Source: Sva-07 sp963743825
GTDB taxonomy: Bacteria; Actinomycetota; Acidimicrobiia; Acidimicrobiales; Ilumatobacteraceae
Length of the DNA stretch: 64,000 nt
Reading direction: 5' to 3'
Assembly: GCA_963743825.1 (NCBI GenBank)
Contig: CAVURC010000010.1
Span: 248,001 to 312,000 of the forward strand
In this document: positions 9,512-17,173 of the stretch, one piece after another
How positions within the stretch are numbered: position 1 is the first letter of the stretch
How the letters are laid out: every line of letters begins with the position of its first letter
Notes under the pieces: model-generated
The model's database searches: none
Told to the model about the DNA's origin: nothing
What the model saw: the letters and a program-made list of their open reading frames with translations, nothing else
Position numbers and translations under genes: made by a program

Positions 9512-10143
9512 GCCCGCGGCGACGAGCCGTCGTGTTCGACTTCGGCGGGGTGTTGATCACGACGATCTCGAACCAGATCGCCGTGATCGCCGCCGAACGC
9601 GGCGTAGAGCCGTCGGTGCTGCACGAGGTGCTGCTCGGACCTCGCCGAAGCGGACCCGACCATCCGTGGCACCGAGCAGAGCGCGGCGAGATCCGGACGG
9701 ACGCCATCCAGGGCCTGCTCGATCCGTGGGCCGAAGAGTTGGGCGTGACGCTGCGAGGCGACGAGATCGAGCAACTGCTCGCGCCGGGCGGGTACACCGT
9801 CGTCGTCGAAATGATCGATCGGGTCCGATCGCTGCGCGCCGACGGATTCCTCACCGGCCTGCTGACCAACACCTTCGCGGAGTTCCGTCCGACCATGGAG
9901 CGCGACATCGACTTCGCCCTCTTCGATGTCGTCGTCGAGTCGTTCGCAGTCGGCGCGCGCAAACCTGAGTACGCCATCTACGAGATCACCGCCGAGTTGC
10001 TCGGAGTCGGCCACGACGCCATCGTGTACCTCGACGACTTCGACCAGAATCTCGAGCCACCGGCCGCGCTCGGATGGACGACGATCCAGGTGGGCGATGC
10101 CGCCGTGGCACTTCGTGAGCTGGACGCTGTGCTCGGCGCGTGA
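9508..10143 (+). CDS. HAD-superfamily hydrolase (subfamily IA)
   Basis: Starts with GTG overlapping the previous stop (GTGA). The four HAD motifs are visible: VVFDFGGVL near residue 10 (motif I, nucleophile Asp plus DFGG), LLTNT near 118 (motif II Thr), ARKPEYAIYE near 150 (motif III Lys) and IVYLDDFDQN near 176 (motif IV acidic pair). The cap lies between motifs I and II. The DFGGV variant resembles the HAD domain of ACAD10/epoxide hydrolase N-terminal-like phosphatases. Predicted Mg2+-dependent phosphatase or dehalogenase-like enzyme; 211 residues. Probably co-translated with the ABM gene; substrate unknown. Confidence 0.88.
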   Translation: MSPRRRAVVFDFGGVLITTISNQIAVIAAERGVEPSVLHEVLLGPRRSGPDHPWHRAERGEIRTDAIQGLLDPWAEELGVTLRGDEIEQLLAPGGYTVVVEMIDRVRSLRADGFLTGLLTNTFAEFRPTMERDIDFALFDVVVESFAVGARKPEYAIYEITAELLGVGHDAIVYLDDFDQNLEPPAALGWTTIQVGDAAVALRELDAVLGA

Positions 10144-10188
10144 ACCTCCGGTGCCAACCGAACTCACCGCGTGGTCAATAATGGGGAC

Positions 10189-11592
10189 ATGACCGCGACC
10201 GACTCGTCCGAAACTGCTGCGGAGGCCCGCTCCCCCGGGCTCACCTTCCAGGACCTCCTCGACGCCGACACCCATCCGGTGCCCGACGTGCTCCGGCTCG
10301 AATCGCCCCGCTACTTCGGCAGCGAGGATGTCCCGATCGAGCGGTACACCTCGCGCGACTGGCACCGCCGGGAAGTCGACCAACTGTGGTCGCGGGTGTG
10401 GCAGTTCGCATGCCGCGAGGAGCACATCCCCGAGCCCGGCGACTACATCGTGTACGACATCGCCGAGAAGTCCTACCTCGTGGTCCGCCAGGCCGACGGA
10501 TCGATCAAGTCGTTCCCCAACGCCTGCCTCCACCGCGGGCGTCAGCTGAAGGAATACGACGGCCGCTGTTCGGAGATCCGCTGCGCATTCCACGGCTTCG
10601 CATGGGACCTCGCCGGCAACCTCGCCGACGTTCCCGCGGCGTGGGACTTCCCGCACGTCGACCAGCGCCCCGACGACTTCACGCTGCCCGAGTGCGCCGT
10701 GGGCACCTGGGCCGGCTTCGTGTTCATCAACCCCGACCCGAACGCCGCGCCGCTCGAAGACCACCTCGGCGAGATCGTCGAGCAATTCGAGGTCTGGGAC
10801 CTCGGCAACCGATATGTCGAGGCCCACGTGTCACGCGTAATCGAGGCGAACTGGAAGATCGCGCAGGAGGCGTTCTGCGAGGCGTACCACGTCAATGCCA
10901 CACACCCGCAGATCCTCACCTACCTGTGCGATGTCAACAGCCAGATCGACGTGTGGGACCGCTGCTCGCGGGTGATCACCCCCGGCGGCGCTCCGAGTCC
11001 ACTCCTCGGGATCCAACTGCCCGAACAGGAGATCCTGCGCAGCATGCTCGACGTGCGCGTCGATCAGGAGTCACCGATCACGCTCGAGGAGGGTCAGACC
11101 GCTCGGGCGGTTCTCGCCGAAATGTCACGCGAGCGTTGGAGGCCGCAGGCGGGTGACCGCGTCGACCAGATGAGCGACGCCGAGATGATGGACTCGATCG
11201 ACTACACGATCTTCCCGAACATGCACCCGTGGGGAGCGTTCAACCGGATCACCTACCGTTTCCGTCCCAATGGTGACGACCATCGATCGGCGATCATGGA
11301 GGTGTTCTTCCTGTCGCCCTTCCAAGGCGACCGGCCACCGCCGGCGAAGGAGCGCAAGCTCGGCGTCGACGATCCATGGACCGATGCGCCCGAGTTGGGA
11401 ATGCTCGCCAAGGTGTTCGAGCAGGACGTCTTCAACATGGCCAAGGTGCAAAAGGGTCTCGAGACCACCCGCAAGCCGGGGATCACGCTCTCGAACTACC
11501 AGGAATCGAAGATCCGCTGGCTGCACACGCTGCTCGGAGAGTTCGTCGGCGACACCATCGACACTCCCGTCAGCGTGGGGACGCGGTCATGA
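10189..11592 (+). CDS. Rieske non-heme iron oxygenase, alpha subunit
   Basis: Intact 467-residue alpha subunit. Rieske ligands C113, H115, C132, H135 (NACLHRGRQL and RCAFHGF); mononuclear iron site H234 and H239 in EAYHVNATHPQ. The N-terminal segment FQDLLDADTHPVPDVLR closely resembles the Rieske protein at 49807 (YQELLDTDSHEVPDVLR), and both are coupled to the same small-protein family. The ATG at 10189 is favoured over an in-frame GTG at 10171. The next gene starts inside its stop (ATGA). Activity is probably hydroxylation of an aromatic, terpenoid or similar substrate; electron-transfer partners are not adjacent, though a Rieske ferredoxin is at 55369. Confidence 0.93.
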   Translation: MTATDSSETAAEARSPGLTFQDLLDADTHPVPDVLRLESPRYFGSEDVPIERYTSRDWHRREVDQLWSRVWQFACREEHIPEPGDYIVYDIAEKSYLVVRQADGSIKSFPNACLHRGRQLKEYDGRCSEIRCAFHGFAWDLAGNLADVPAAWDFPHVDQRPDDFTLPECAVGTWAGFVFINPDPNAAPLEDHLGEIVEQFEVWDLGNRYVEAHVSRVIEANWKIAQEAFCEAYHVNATHPQILTYLCDVNSQIDVWDRCSRVITPGGAPSPLLGIQLPEQEILRSMLDVRVDQESPITLEEGQTARAVLAEMSRERWRPQAGDRVDQMSDAEMMDSIDYTIFPNMHPWGAFNRITYRFRPNGDDHRSAIMEVFFLSPFQGDRPPPAKERKLGVDDPWTDAPELGMLAKVFEQDVFNMAKVQKGLETTRKPGITLSNYQESKIRWLHTLLGEFVGDTIDTPVSVGTRS

Positions 11593-11804
11593 GGGGCATC
11601 GTCCATCCGTTCACCGGTGCGCTGCACGAGCAGGACGGCGAGGGCAACATCCGCGTGACGCTCGACGGCAAGGAAGGCATCTTCGGCACCGACGGTCACT
11701 GGATCTCCGGTGAACTCCGCGAATGTGACCCCCAGCTGTGCGGCTGGGTCGGCGGCCCGATCCTGACCAACCACCGCGTCACGTCGCAGACCGCCAACGG
11801 TTAG
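11589..11804 (+). CDS. Small Rieske-coupled protein, family member 1
   Basis: A 71-residue soluble protein, MRGIVHPFTGALHEQDGEG, with the core GHWISGELRECDPQLCGWVG near residues 36-55. It overlaps the upstream Rieske stop codon by 4 bases, so translation is probably coupled. A clear relative (77 residues, GEWIEGELRHADPHLCGWLA) overlaps the Rieske gene at 49807, there placed upstream. The shared pattern is TGA..(D/E)..GN..VT..DG..G.F..DG.WI.GELR..DP.LCGW..GP. No known domain is recognised. Conserved company suggests an accessory or chaperone role, or a small subunit of the oxygenase; the single conserved cysteine is notable. Confidence 0.8.
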   Translation: MRGIVHPFTGALHEQDGEGNIRVTLDGKEGIFGTDGHWISGELRECDPQLCGWVGGPILTNHRVTSQTANG

Positions 11805-11808
11805 CCCC

Positions 11809-11837
11809 GGTCTTTCCGGACCCGACTCCGAAAGACC
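11809..11837. terminator. Hairpin after the small Rieske-coupled gene
   Basis: GGTCTTTC at 11809-11816 pairs with GAAAGACC at 11830-11837 around a 13-base loop, starting 5 bases after the stop of the small protein gene. There is no T run, as often seen in GC-rich actinobacteria. It would end the ABM-HAD-Rieske-small protein transcript. Confidence 0.5.
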
Positions 11838-11840
11838 ACC

Positions 11841-11948
11841 GGTGGGACCGACGAGATCCAGCACAACATCTTCGGCGAGAACATCCTCGGACTTCCAAGG
11901 GAGCCGAACACCGATCGTGATGCTGGGATCCGCAACGTCGAGCGGTGA
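11841..11948 (+). pseudogene. Orphan C-terminal fragment of an acyl-CoA dehydrogenase
   Basis: Thirty-five codons read GGTDEIQHNIFGENILGLPR then EPNTDRDAGIRNVER and a stop. This is the conserved C-terminal signature of acyl-CoA dehydrogenases; the intact gene at 42782 ends GGSDEVQRNILGERVLGLPR. No upstream part of the gene is present: a hairpin and the previous gene end directly before it. It therefore looks like the scar of a deletion or rearrangement. No ribosome binding site or start codon serves it. Confidence 0.75.
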
Positions 11949-11969
11949 CCCGGTTCCAGAGGAGCGCGT

Positions 11970-12371
11970 TCACGGAATCATCAGCACCGCCGCCGGACGA
12001 AGCGCCGCCAACCCCGCGTCGAAGGTGGCGATCGTGGTGTTGCGCCGGGCAGCGGAAGCAGCAAGATAGGCATCGGTCACCTGGCGGTGCCCGAACACAC
12101 CCTCGAGTGTCACTTCGCCGTACGGCTCGTCGTCGGGCCAGAACTCATGGTGAGGATTGGCCTCGAGCAGTTTCATTGCCACGTGTGCATGCTCGGTGCT
12201 CGCGACCCGCACCAGATACCGAATCAACGAGCCCTGGGTCGATGGGCAGGTCGCAAACCGTCGGGATGCACCGAGCCACGCTCGTGCTCGCAAGTGATGC
12301 TCATGGCCCGCAACACTGAGCGCGATCAGCACGTTGGCGTCGAGCAGGACGGCGTCAGTCGTCGAGGACAT
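11970..12371 (-). CDS. vapC: VapC-type PIN-domain toxin
   Basis: PIN-domain ribonuclease of about 133 residues from MSSTTDAVLLDANVLIALSV. The acidic active-site residues are the Asp in LLDANVL, the Glu/Asp around EGVFGHRQVTDAYLAA, and the Asp in TIATFDAGL. Members of the TTHA/YdcN-type family cleave tRNA or rRNA when freed from antitoxin. The chosen ATG at 12371 overlaps the 3' end of the antitoxin gene by 17 bases, typical for coupled vapBC. It lies just after the acyl-CoA dehydrogenase scar, fitting the habit of such modules to sit at recombination sites. Confidence 0.88.
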   Translation of the reverse strand: MSSTTDAVLLDANVLIALSVAGHEHHLRARAWLGASRRFATCPSTQGSLIRYLVRVASTEHAHVAMKLLEANPHHEFWPDDEPYGEVTLEGVFGHRQVTDAYLAASAARRNTTIATFDAGLAALRPAAVLMIP

Positions 12372-12573
12372 CGGCCACGTCGTCGGCACTGACCTCGTAG
12401 CCGAGGTCAACCACCCCGAAGCCGGTCAAGGGATCGCGCTCGACCGGACCGGTCGGACGCAACGTCTTGCGCAAGGCCTCGTTGACGATCCCGCTCACCG
12501 AGGTCCGCGAGCGTCGGGCTGCCGCTTGGGCCTCGGCATGAAGATCCTCGTCGATGTCGACCGTCGTACGCAT
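12355..12573 (-). CDS. vapB: VapB-type antitoxin (ribbon-helix-helix)
   Basis: A 72-residue protein, MRTTVDIDEDLHAEAQAAAR, with the strand-helix-helix pattern of RHH DNA-binding antitoxins in the first 45 residues and an acidic C-terminal toxin-binding tail (GYEVSADDVADVLDD). The ATG at 12573 is preceded by an in-frame GTG; either may serve. The start codon lies inside a set of three 10-base direct repeats that probably form its own operator. Neutralises the PIN toxin encoded downstream. Confidence 0.87.
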   Translation of the reverse strand: MRTTVDIDEDLHAEAQAAARRSRTSVSGIVNEALRKTLRPTGPVERDPLTGFGVVDLGYEVSADDVADVLDD

Positions 12574-12599
12574 CACGATGCATCATAACGCATCACGTT
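12570..12599. promoter_or_regulatory. Three 10-base direct repeats over the vapB start (probable operator)
   Basis: GCATCACGAT, GCATCATAAC and GCATCACGTT occupy 12570-12579, 12580-12589 and 12590-12599. The TGATGC cores recur every 10 bases, one helical turn, placing them on one face of the DNA, as expected for cooperative binding of ribbon-helix-helix dimers. They overlap the vapB start codon, so binding would block transcription or translation initiation directly. Confidence 0.55.
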
Positions 12600-12619
12600 G
12601 CGCGCCGCCGCACGAATTC

Positions 12620-13259
12620 TCAGGACCACTCGTTCCAGCGGATGAACTCTTCTGCCGGTGGCCGCTTGGCCGGCTTGAAGTCGGTGCCGATGGTGTAGGC
12701 CACGGGGAACAGACCGGCCTGGCTGTATTCGTCGTAGGGGATCCCGAGCAGCTCGGAGATCTCGCGTTCGTTCTGCAGACTCAGCGAGGTCCAGGCCGAG
12801 CCGAGACCACGTTCGCGCAATGCGAGCATGAAGCTCCACACCGCCGGCAGGATGCCACCCCGAGCGCGATGCCTGGCGCCATGACGGCGTGCCTTCGTCC
12901 ATGCGGTCGGCGAGCAGTGGGATCACGAGCACCGGAACCTCGTGGAGGTGTTCTGCGAGATGGCGGGCCGACTGGTTCACGCGGTCGGCCTGTGAGCCGG
13001 GCGGGGGCTCCGGCGCTCCGGCATATGCCGCGGCGAAGTTGGTGCGGTAGATGTCGGCGATCACCTGCTTCTTGGCCGCGTCCTCGATCATCATCCACCG
13101 CCACCGCTGCGAGTTGGAGCCGGTGGGTGACTGGTGAGCGATGTCGATGCACTCGACCAACACGTCGCGCGGCACCGGGCGAGTCAGATCGAGCCGCTTG
13201 CGCACGGCCCGCGTCGTGGTGAGCACCTCGTCGGCGCTCAGCCCGAGCTTCTCCGTCAC
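12620..13259 (-). CDS. Nitroreductase-family protein, frameshifted
   Basis: Begins VTEKLGLSADEVLTTTRAVR with GTG overlapping the PPOX stop by 4 bases. FMN-binding features are RAVRKRLDL near residue 20, SPTGSNSQRWRWMMIEDA near 45 and, after a frame change near 12860, FMLALRERGLGSAWTSLSLQ and LLGIPYDEYSQAGLFPVAYT. A close paralogue is at 46260 (LLTTTRAVRKRLDL, GPAGGNHQRWRWVMVDDP). NAD(P)H- and FMN-dependent reduction of nitro groups, quinones or similar acceptors is typical. Probably co-translated with the PPOX protein upstream. Confidence 0.85.
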
Positions 13260-13777
13260 GAGGCGGCTTCCTTCTGGGCCTTCATCCACTCGGCTGTCGC
13301 CTTGCCCATCTTCTGGCCGTCGTAGCCGATGCGCTGGGTCGGCTCGACCTCGAGGATGACGCGGCGCGGCGAGTCGAGGAACTTCTCGAAGATCTTGGCG
13401 CCCTCGACGTCGTCGCCACGGATCGCCTTCGCGAGCGCCGGGTAGAACCAGTCCTTGGTCTCCTGGTCGTCACGAACGACACACGTGCCCTTGTACGTCA
13501 CCGTCTTGTTGCGAACCATCTTCGAGCCCGTCGACGTGACGACGATGCACACCCGCGGATCACGGCGCACCGCACTGATGCGGGCACGTTGGCTGGACGC
13601 AGTCAGCCAGAACTTCCCGTCGTGGAACACGTACGACATGATCACGCCGACGGGCCACCCCTCCTTGTTCGACCAGATGAAGGTGCACTCGTTCTGGGCG
13701 TCGAGCATTTCGGCCTCGTCGTCGGCGTCGAGTCCGAACACAGTGACGTCTTCGTAGTTCTCCGGATGTTCGCTCAT
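13256..13777 (-). CDS. PPOX-fold (pyridoxamine 5'-phosphate oxidase-like) flavin/F420 protein
   Basis: Intact 173-residue split-barrel protein. Key segments: CTFIWSNKEGWPVGVIMSYV, HDGKFWLTASSQRARISAVR, RDPRVCIVVTSTG, VTYKGTCVVRD and FLDSPRRVILEVEPTQRIGY. The family binds FMN or F420 at the barrel interface and reduces unsaturated substrates or binds cofactor. A paralogue is at 35436 with the same order (CTFMWTTSAGDPVGVIMNFV, DSPGRVVIRIEPDGRIGF), there placed directly before a Rieske oxygenase. Overlaps the nitroreductase start. Role unknown, but repeated association with oxygenases suggests part of the same catabolic routes. Confidence 0.85.
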   Translation of the reverse strand: MSEHPENYEDVTVFGLDADDEAEMLDAQNECTFIWSNKEGWPVGVIMSYVFHDGKFWLTASSQRARISAVRRDPRVCIVVTSTGSKMVRNKTVTYKGTCVVRDDQETKDWFYPALAKAIRGDDVEGAKIFEKFLDSPRRVILEVEPTQRIGYDGQKMGKATAEWMKAQKEAAS

Positions 13778-13823
13778 GAGCGCACCGTACGGCGCGGCGT
13801 ACGCGCCCGACGATGCAGAGCAG

Positions 13824-15114
13824 TCAACTCGGTTCGAAGCGCAGCGGCAGTTCCTTCATCGGGAACAGGATGAAGCTCGGCTCGTGGACCGGCGAAACGA
13901 GTGGTCGTGCCAGTTCGATCGACGACGTGCGCTCGAGCCACTGAGTGAACCCACTGACGAGTTCCTGACGGGCCAGTGCAGCGCCCACGCAGAAGTGGGG
14001 GCCGACACCGAACGCGAGGTGCTGCGGATTGCGGGGCCGGTCGATGTCGAACTCGTCGGCATGATCGAACACCGATGCGTCGCGATTGGCGGCGGCGTAG
14101 CGAATCATCACCATCGCGCCCTCGGGGATCACGACACCGCCGACCTCGACGTCGCGCGTGGCTCGGCGGGTGAGGCCCTGCACCGGGCTCTCGAACCGCA
14201 GGACCTCCTCGATGAAGCGGGGGATGAGCGACAGGTCGCGGCGGATCCGGTCCTGTACGTCGGGGTACCGGGTGAGCAGCCACATCCCGTGGTTCAGGGC
14301 GCTGGTGGTGGTCTCGAAACCTCCGGTGACGAGTTGGTGCATGAGGTTCTGCAACTCGGCGACGGTCAGCGGCTCGACACCGTCTTCGTCCTCGTGGGCG
14401 TGCACGAGCGCGGAGATCAGGTCGGCGGTGGGCTCGGCCCGCCGGGCCTCGAACACTGCCGCGAGATGATGCTGGGCTTCGAGTTCGATCTCGACGGTCT
14501 CCAGCACCTCGTCGTCGGTCAGCGGGCGCATCGCCAGCGCCAGCATGGCGCCCGCCCAGCGGTTGAAGCGGTGGATCTCGGAGCTGTCGAGTCCGAGCTC
14601 CTCGGCGATGATGATGCCGGGCAGCGGCATCGCGAAATCGAGGTTGAACTCGCACTCGCCCCGCTCGATCAGCCCGTCGATCAGCGTTGCGGGTGACGTC
14701 GTCGATGTGGTCGGCCATGGCGGCGATCCGACTCGGGAGGAACGCCTTCGCAACGAGCCGGCGATAGTCGGAGTGGACGGGCGGGTCGGTGCGCTGCAGC
14801 GTCTCGACGTGACCCCAACCACGTGCGCGGAGAATCTCCTGGTACCGCCGGGCATTGTCGACCTGGAGACCCTTCTTCGTGCCGCCACCCCGGCCACTGC
14901 TCGAGAACAGTTCAGGGTTGGTGAGCACGAATCGGACATCGTCGTATCGCGTGACCATCACGGCGCCGATCTCGGGCATCGGGAAGACAGGACACTGTTC
15001 GTGGAGCTCGGTGTAGAAGTCCCACGGGTCGTCCTGGATCGCGGGGTCGAGCATCGTGTGATCGACGGGGCATGCGAGTGCGCCGATGCGGTCCTCGAGT
15101 GTGGGCTCTGCCAT
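13824..15114 (-). CDS. Cytochrome P450, one frameshift
   Basis: Bacterial class I P450. Starts MAEPTLEDRIGALACPVDH; heme-proximal features: PPVHSDYRRLVAKAFLPSRI, the oxygen-binding I helix QLVTGGFETTTSALN, EEVLRFESPVQGLTRRATRD, and the heme-thiolate loop FGVGPHFCVGAALAR. A frame change near 14690 (an extra base in a CCC run) interrupts the helix before LIDGLIERGECEFNLDF. Restored length is about 430, normal. No ferredoxin or reductase is adjacent. It is divergent from the cNMP-binding protein gene, with a CRP-like palindrome between. Likely monooxygenation of a hydrophobic substrate. Confidence 0.9.
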
Positions 15115-15208
15115 GGGCGGACATTCTTCCAGGCGATGAACGCCGACCTCGGAGCCGGGCCACCGAGACCTGCGACGACTGATCACCAAAGAAGATTCCG
15201 GATGTCGA

Positions 15209-15222
15209 GTGATCTGCGTCAC
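15209..15222. promoter_or_regulatory. CRP-type palindrome GTGA-N6-TCAC
   Basis: GTGATCTGCGTCAC at 15209-15222 is a perfect GTGA-N6-TCAC dyad, the core of CRP/FNR-family binding sites. It sits about 95 bases upstream of both the P450 and the cNMP-binding gene. Overlapping its right flank is GATGGGAATGTG (15224-15235), repeated on the other strand in the promoter region at 51418-51429. The cNMP protein encoded alongside lacks a DNA-binding domain, so any binder is encoded elsewhere. Confidence 0.5.
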
Positions 15223-15312
15223 AGATGGGAATGTGCGTGGACGATCGTAGGTTGCTGCAATTACTACTAACGATCGACGACACCCCTCACCCCCGAAAGC
15301 AGCACCAGGACC

Positions 15313-15717
15313 ATGTTCACCACCAAGCCCCGAATCCATTCCGCACTCCTCGCCAGTGACCTGGCCAATGCGGTCCCCATCGCTGAACTCGAGACACTGG
15401 ATCGCCTCGCAACGACCATCTGGCTCGATGCCGGTGAGCAGATCGTCGCGAAGAACGGCTTCGGGCGAGAGTGCTTCGTGGTGATCGAGGGCGAGTTCAA
15501 GGTCGAGCGTGACGACCTGTCAGTCGTCGTCGGTCCAGGCAGCATCCTCGGCGAGATGGCGCTGCTGACCCTGAAGCCGCGGACCGCATCGGTCACGGCG
15601 ACCACCAACTCCAGCGTGTACGTCCTCACCCCTCCCGAGTTCGCGACGCTGCTCGACACCTGCCCGAACATCGCGCAGTACGTGCTCGACGGCGCCGCAC
15701 GTCGCGCCGCCGCCTGA
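15313..15717 (+). CDS. Stand-alone cyclic-nucleotide-binding domain protein
   Basis: A 134-residue protein consisting of a single cNMP-binding beta barrel: LATTIWLDAGEQIVAKNGFG, CFVVIEGEFKVERDDLSVVV, then a phosphate-binding-cassette segment PGSILGEMALLTLKPRTASV with the expected GE..(L/M)..R(T/S)A pattern. There is no C-terminal helix-turn-helix, so it is not itself a transcription factor. It could bind cAMP/cGMP and act through a partner, or have lost ligand binding. Promoter region is shared with the divergent P450. Confidence 0.85.
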   Translation: MFTTKPRIHSALLASDLANAVPIAELETLDRLATTIWLDAGEQIVAKNGFGRECFVVIEGEFKVERDDLSVVVGPGSILGEMALLTLKPRTASVTATTNSSVYVLTPPEFATLLDTCPNIAQYVLDGAARRAAA

Positions 15718-15756
15718 GCGAGCGCTCGCACACACCGAGACGTACGCTCGCGGGTC

Positions 15757-16334
15757 ATGGCCGCCGACGTCGACACCTACATCGTCGGGTCACAGATGTG
15801 GCCCGACGAGATGACCCGTCTCCGGTCGATCCTGCTCGACAGCGGATTGACCGAGGGGATCAAGTGGGGCAAGCCCTGCTACAGCCACGAGGGCAGCAAC
15901 ATCGCCATCATGCAGGAGATGAAGGACTTCCTCGCGTTGATGTTCTTCAAGGGTGCCCTGCTCGACGACCCGGCCGGTGTTCTCCAGGAGCAGGGGCCGA
16001 ACTCGCGGTCGGCGCGCCGTATCTGCTTCACCTCCGTCGACGACGTGACCCGGCTGACCGACACCCTCACGGCGCTACATCGACGAGGCGATCGTCGTCG
16101 AGGAGTCCGGCCTCGACGTCGGCCCGGCACCCGAGCTCGTTCTGGTCGACGAACTCCGACAGCGGCTCGACGACGACCCGGCGCTGCGGAGTGCGTTCGA
16201 GGCACTGACCCCGGGTCGACAGCGGGAGTACAACCTGTACTTCGCCGGAGCGAAGCAGGCCGCCACCCGTGCCGGCGCGAGTCGACAAGTACGCCCCGAG
16301 AATCCTGGACGGCAAGGGCCTCCGCGACCGGTGA
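15757..16334 (+). CDS. YdeI/DUF1801-like protein, frameshifted
   Basis: N-terminal DUF1801-type fold: WPDEMTRLRSILLDSGLTEG, IKWGKPCYSHEGSNIAIMQE and DFLALMFFKGALLDDPAGVL. After a frame change near 16075 the second half reads YIDEAIVVEESGLDVGPAP, then LRQRLDDDPALRSAFEALTP and GRQREYNLYFAGAKQAATR, the C-terminal OmdA/YdeI helical domain, with another frame change near 16280. The end YAPRILDGKGLRDR is typical. Cytosolic, function poorly known (implicated in stress tolerance in some bacteria). Followed by a perfect 22-base palindrome and the isomerase gene. Confidence 0.78.
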
Positions 16335-16358
16335 AGGTTCGCACATCCAGACCACGTA

Positions 16359-16382
16359 CACGATGTGTCCTGACACATCGTG
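16359..16382. promoter_or_regulatory. Perfect 11+11 palindrome upstream of isomerase gene
   Basis: CACGATGTGTC at 16359-16369 and GACACATCGTG at 16372-16382 are perfect inverted repeats around a CT spacer. The element ends 15 bases before the GTG start at 16398 and begins 24 bases after the previous stop. Size and symmetry match operators of TetR- or GntR-type repressors; it could also fold as a short terminator hairpin, but lacks a T tract and is nearer the downstream start. Confidence 0.55.
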
Positions 16383-16397
16383 ACGTATCTTGACGGC

Positions 16398-17173
16398 GTG
16401 ACAACGACCGACCGATTGCTTTCGCTCGCGGCTGGGGTGTGCCCGGAGACCGGGCCGGCAGACTTCGTCGCCGCTTGCGCGGCGCGGGATGGGATGCGTG
16501 CGGAATCTGGTTCGATGCGGCGACATGGGACGACGCAGTGGCCCGAGAGGTACGACGCCGTCTCGATGACACCGGGCTGATCGCGCTGGACATGGAACCG
16601 ATCTTCGTCACCCCGGCCGGTGACCACGGCGAGGCGATGATCGAAGCAGCGGCGACGGTCGGCGCGCGCAACCTCCTGGTCGTCTCGCGAGGCGTCGATG
16701 ACGAGCAGTTCGCCGATCGCTTCGGCGAACTCTGCGACCTCGCCTCCGCGCACGGCATCGGCTGCAGCCTCGAGTTCATGGCCTTCATGTCGGTCCGGGA
16801 CCTGCCCCAGTCGCTCGCCATCCTCGATCGAGTGGATCGACCGAACGCAGGGGTCCTGGTCGACAACCTCCACCTCGCTCGTACCGGCGGCACCGCCACC
16901 GACGTCGCCGCGATCTCCGCGAATCGACTCCCCTACCTCCAGCTGTGCGATGCGCCGGCCGAAGCTCCCGACGAGCTGGTCGTCGAGGCGCTCGACGGTC
17001 GCCAACTCCTCGGCGAAGGCCACCTCCCCATCGCCGAACTCGTCGACGTGCTCCCCCCGCACACGGCACTGTCGATGGAGATCAGGTCAGCGGCGCTGCG
17101 ATCCGCCTTCCCCGATCCGGCCGACCGCGCCCGCGAGGTGCTTCGCACCACGCTCCACCACCTCCGGCGATGA
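16398..17173 (+). CDS. Sugar phosphate isomerase/epimerase-like (xylose isomerase TIM barrel) protein, frameshifted
   Basis: Starts VTTTDRLLSLAAGVCPETGP and, after a frame change near 16485, continues AGWDACGIWFDAATWDD, then LDMEPIFVTPAGDHGEAMIE, LLVVSRGVDDEQFADRFGEL, GCSLEFMAFMSVRDLPQSLA, VLVDNLHLARTGGTATDVAA, LPYLQLCDAPAE and ALSMEIRSAALRSAF. These are the strand-loop positions of the AP-endonuclease-2/xylose-isomerase TIM barrel with metal-binding Glu/Asp/His residues (LEFM, DNLHL, QLCDAP, MEIRS). Isomerase, epimerase or dehydratase of a sugar or cyclitol. Its TGA lies inside the 40-base hairpin repeat at 17168. Confidence 0.8.

Noticed and set aside
9385..10827. 480-codon minus-strand open frame opposite the HAD and Rieske genes
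   Set aside because: Valine/glutamate/glycine-rich shadow of the real plus-strand genes, without family motifs; typical antisense frame in GC-rich DNA.
11805..12604. Possible integrative element around vapBC
   Set aside because: No integrase, transposase, tRNA or flanking direct repeats are visible; only a toxin-antitoxin pair and a gene scar.
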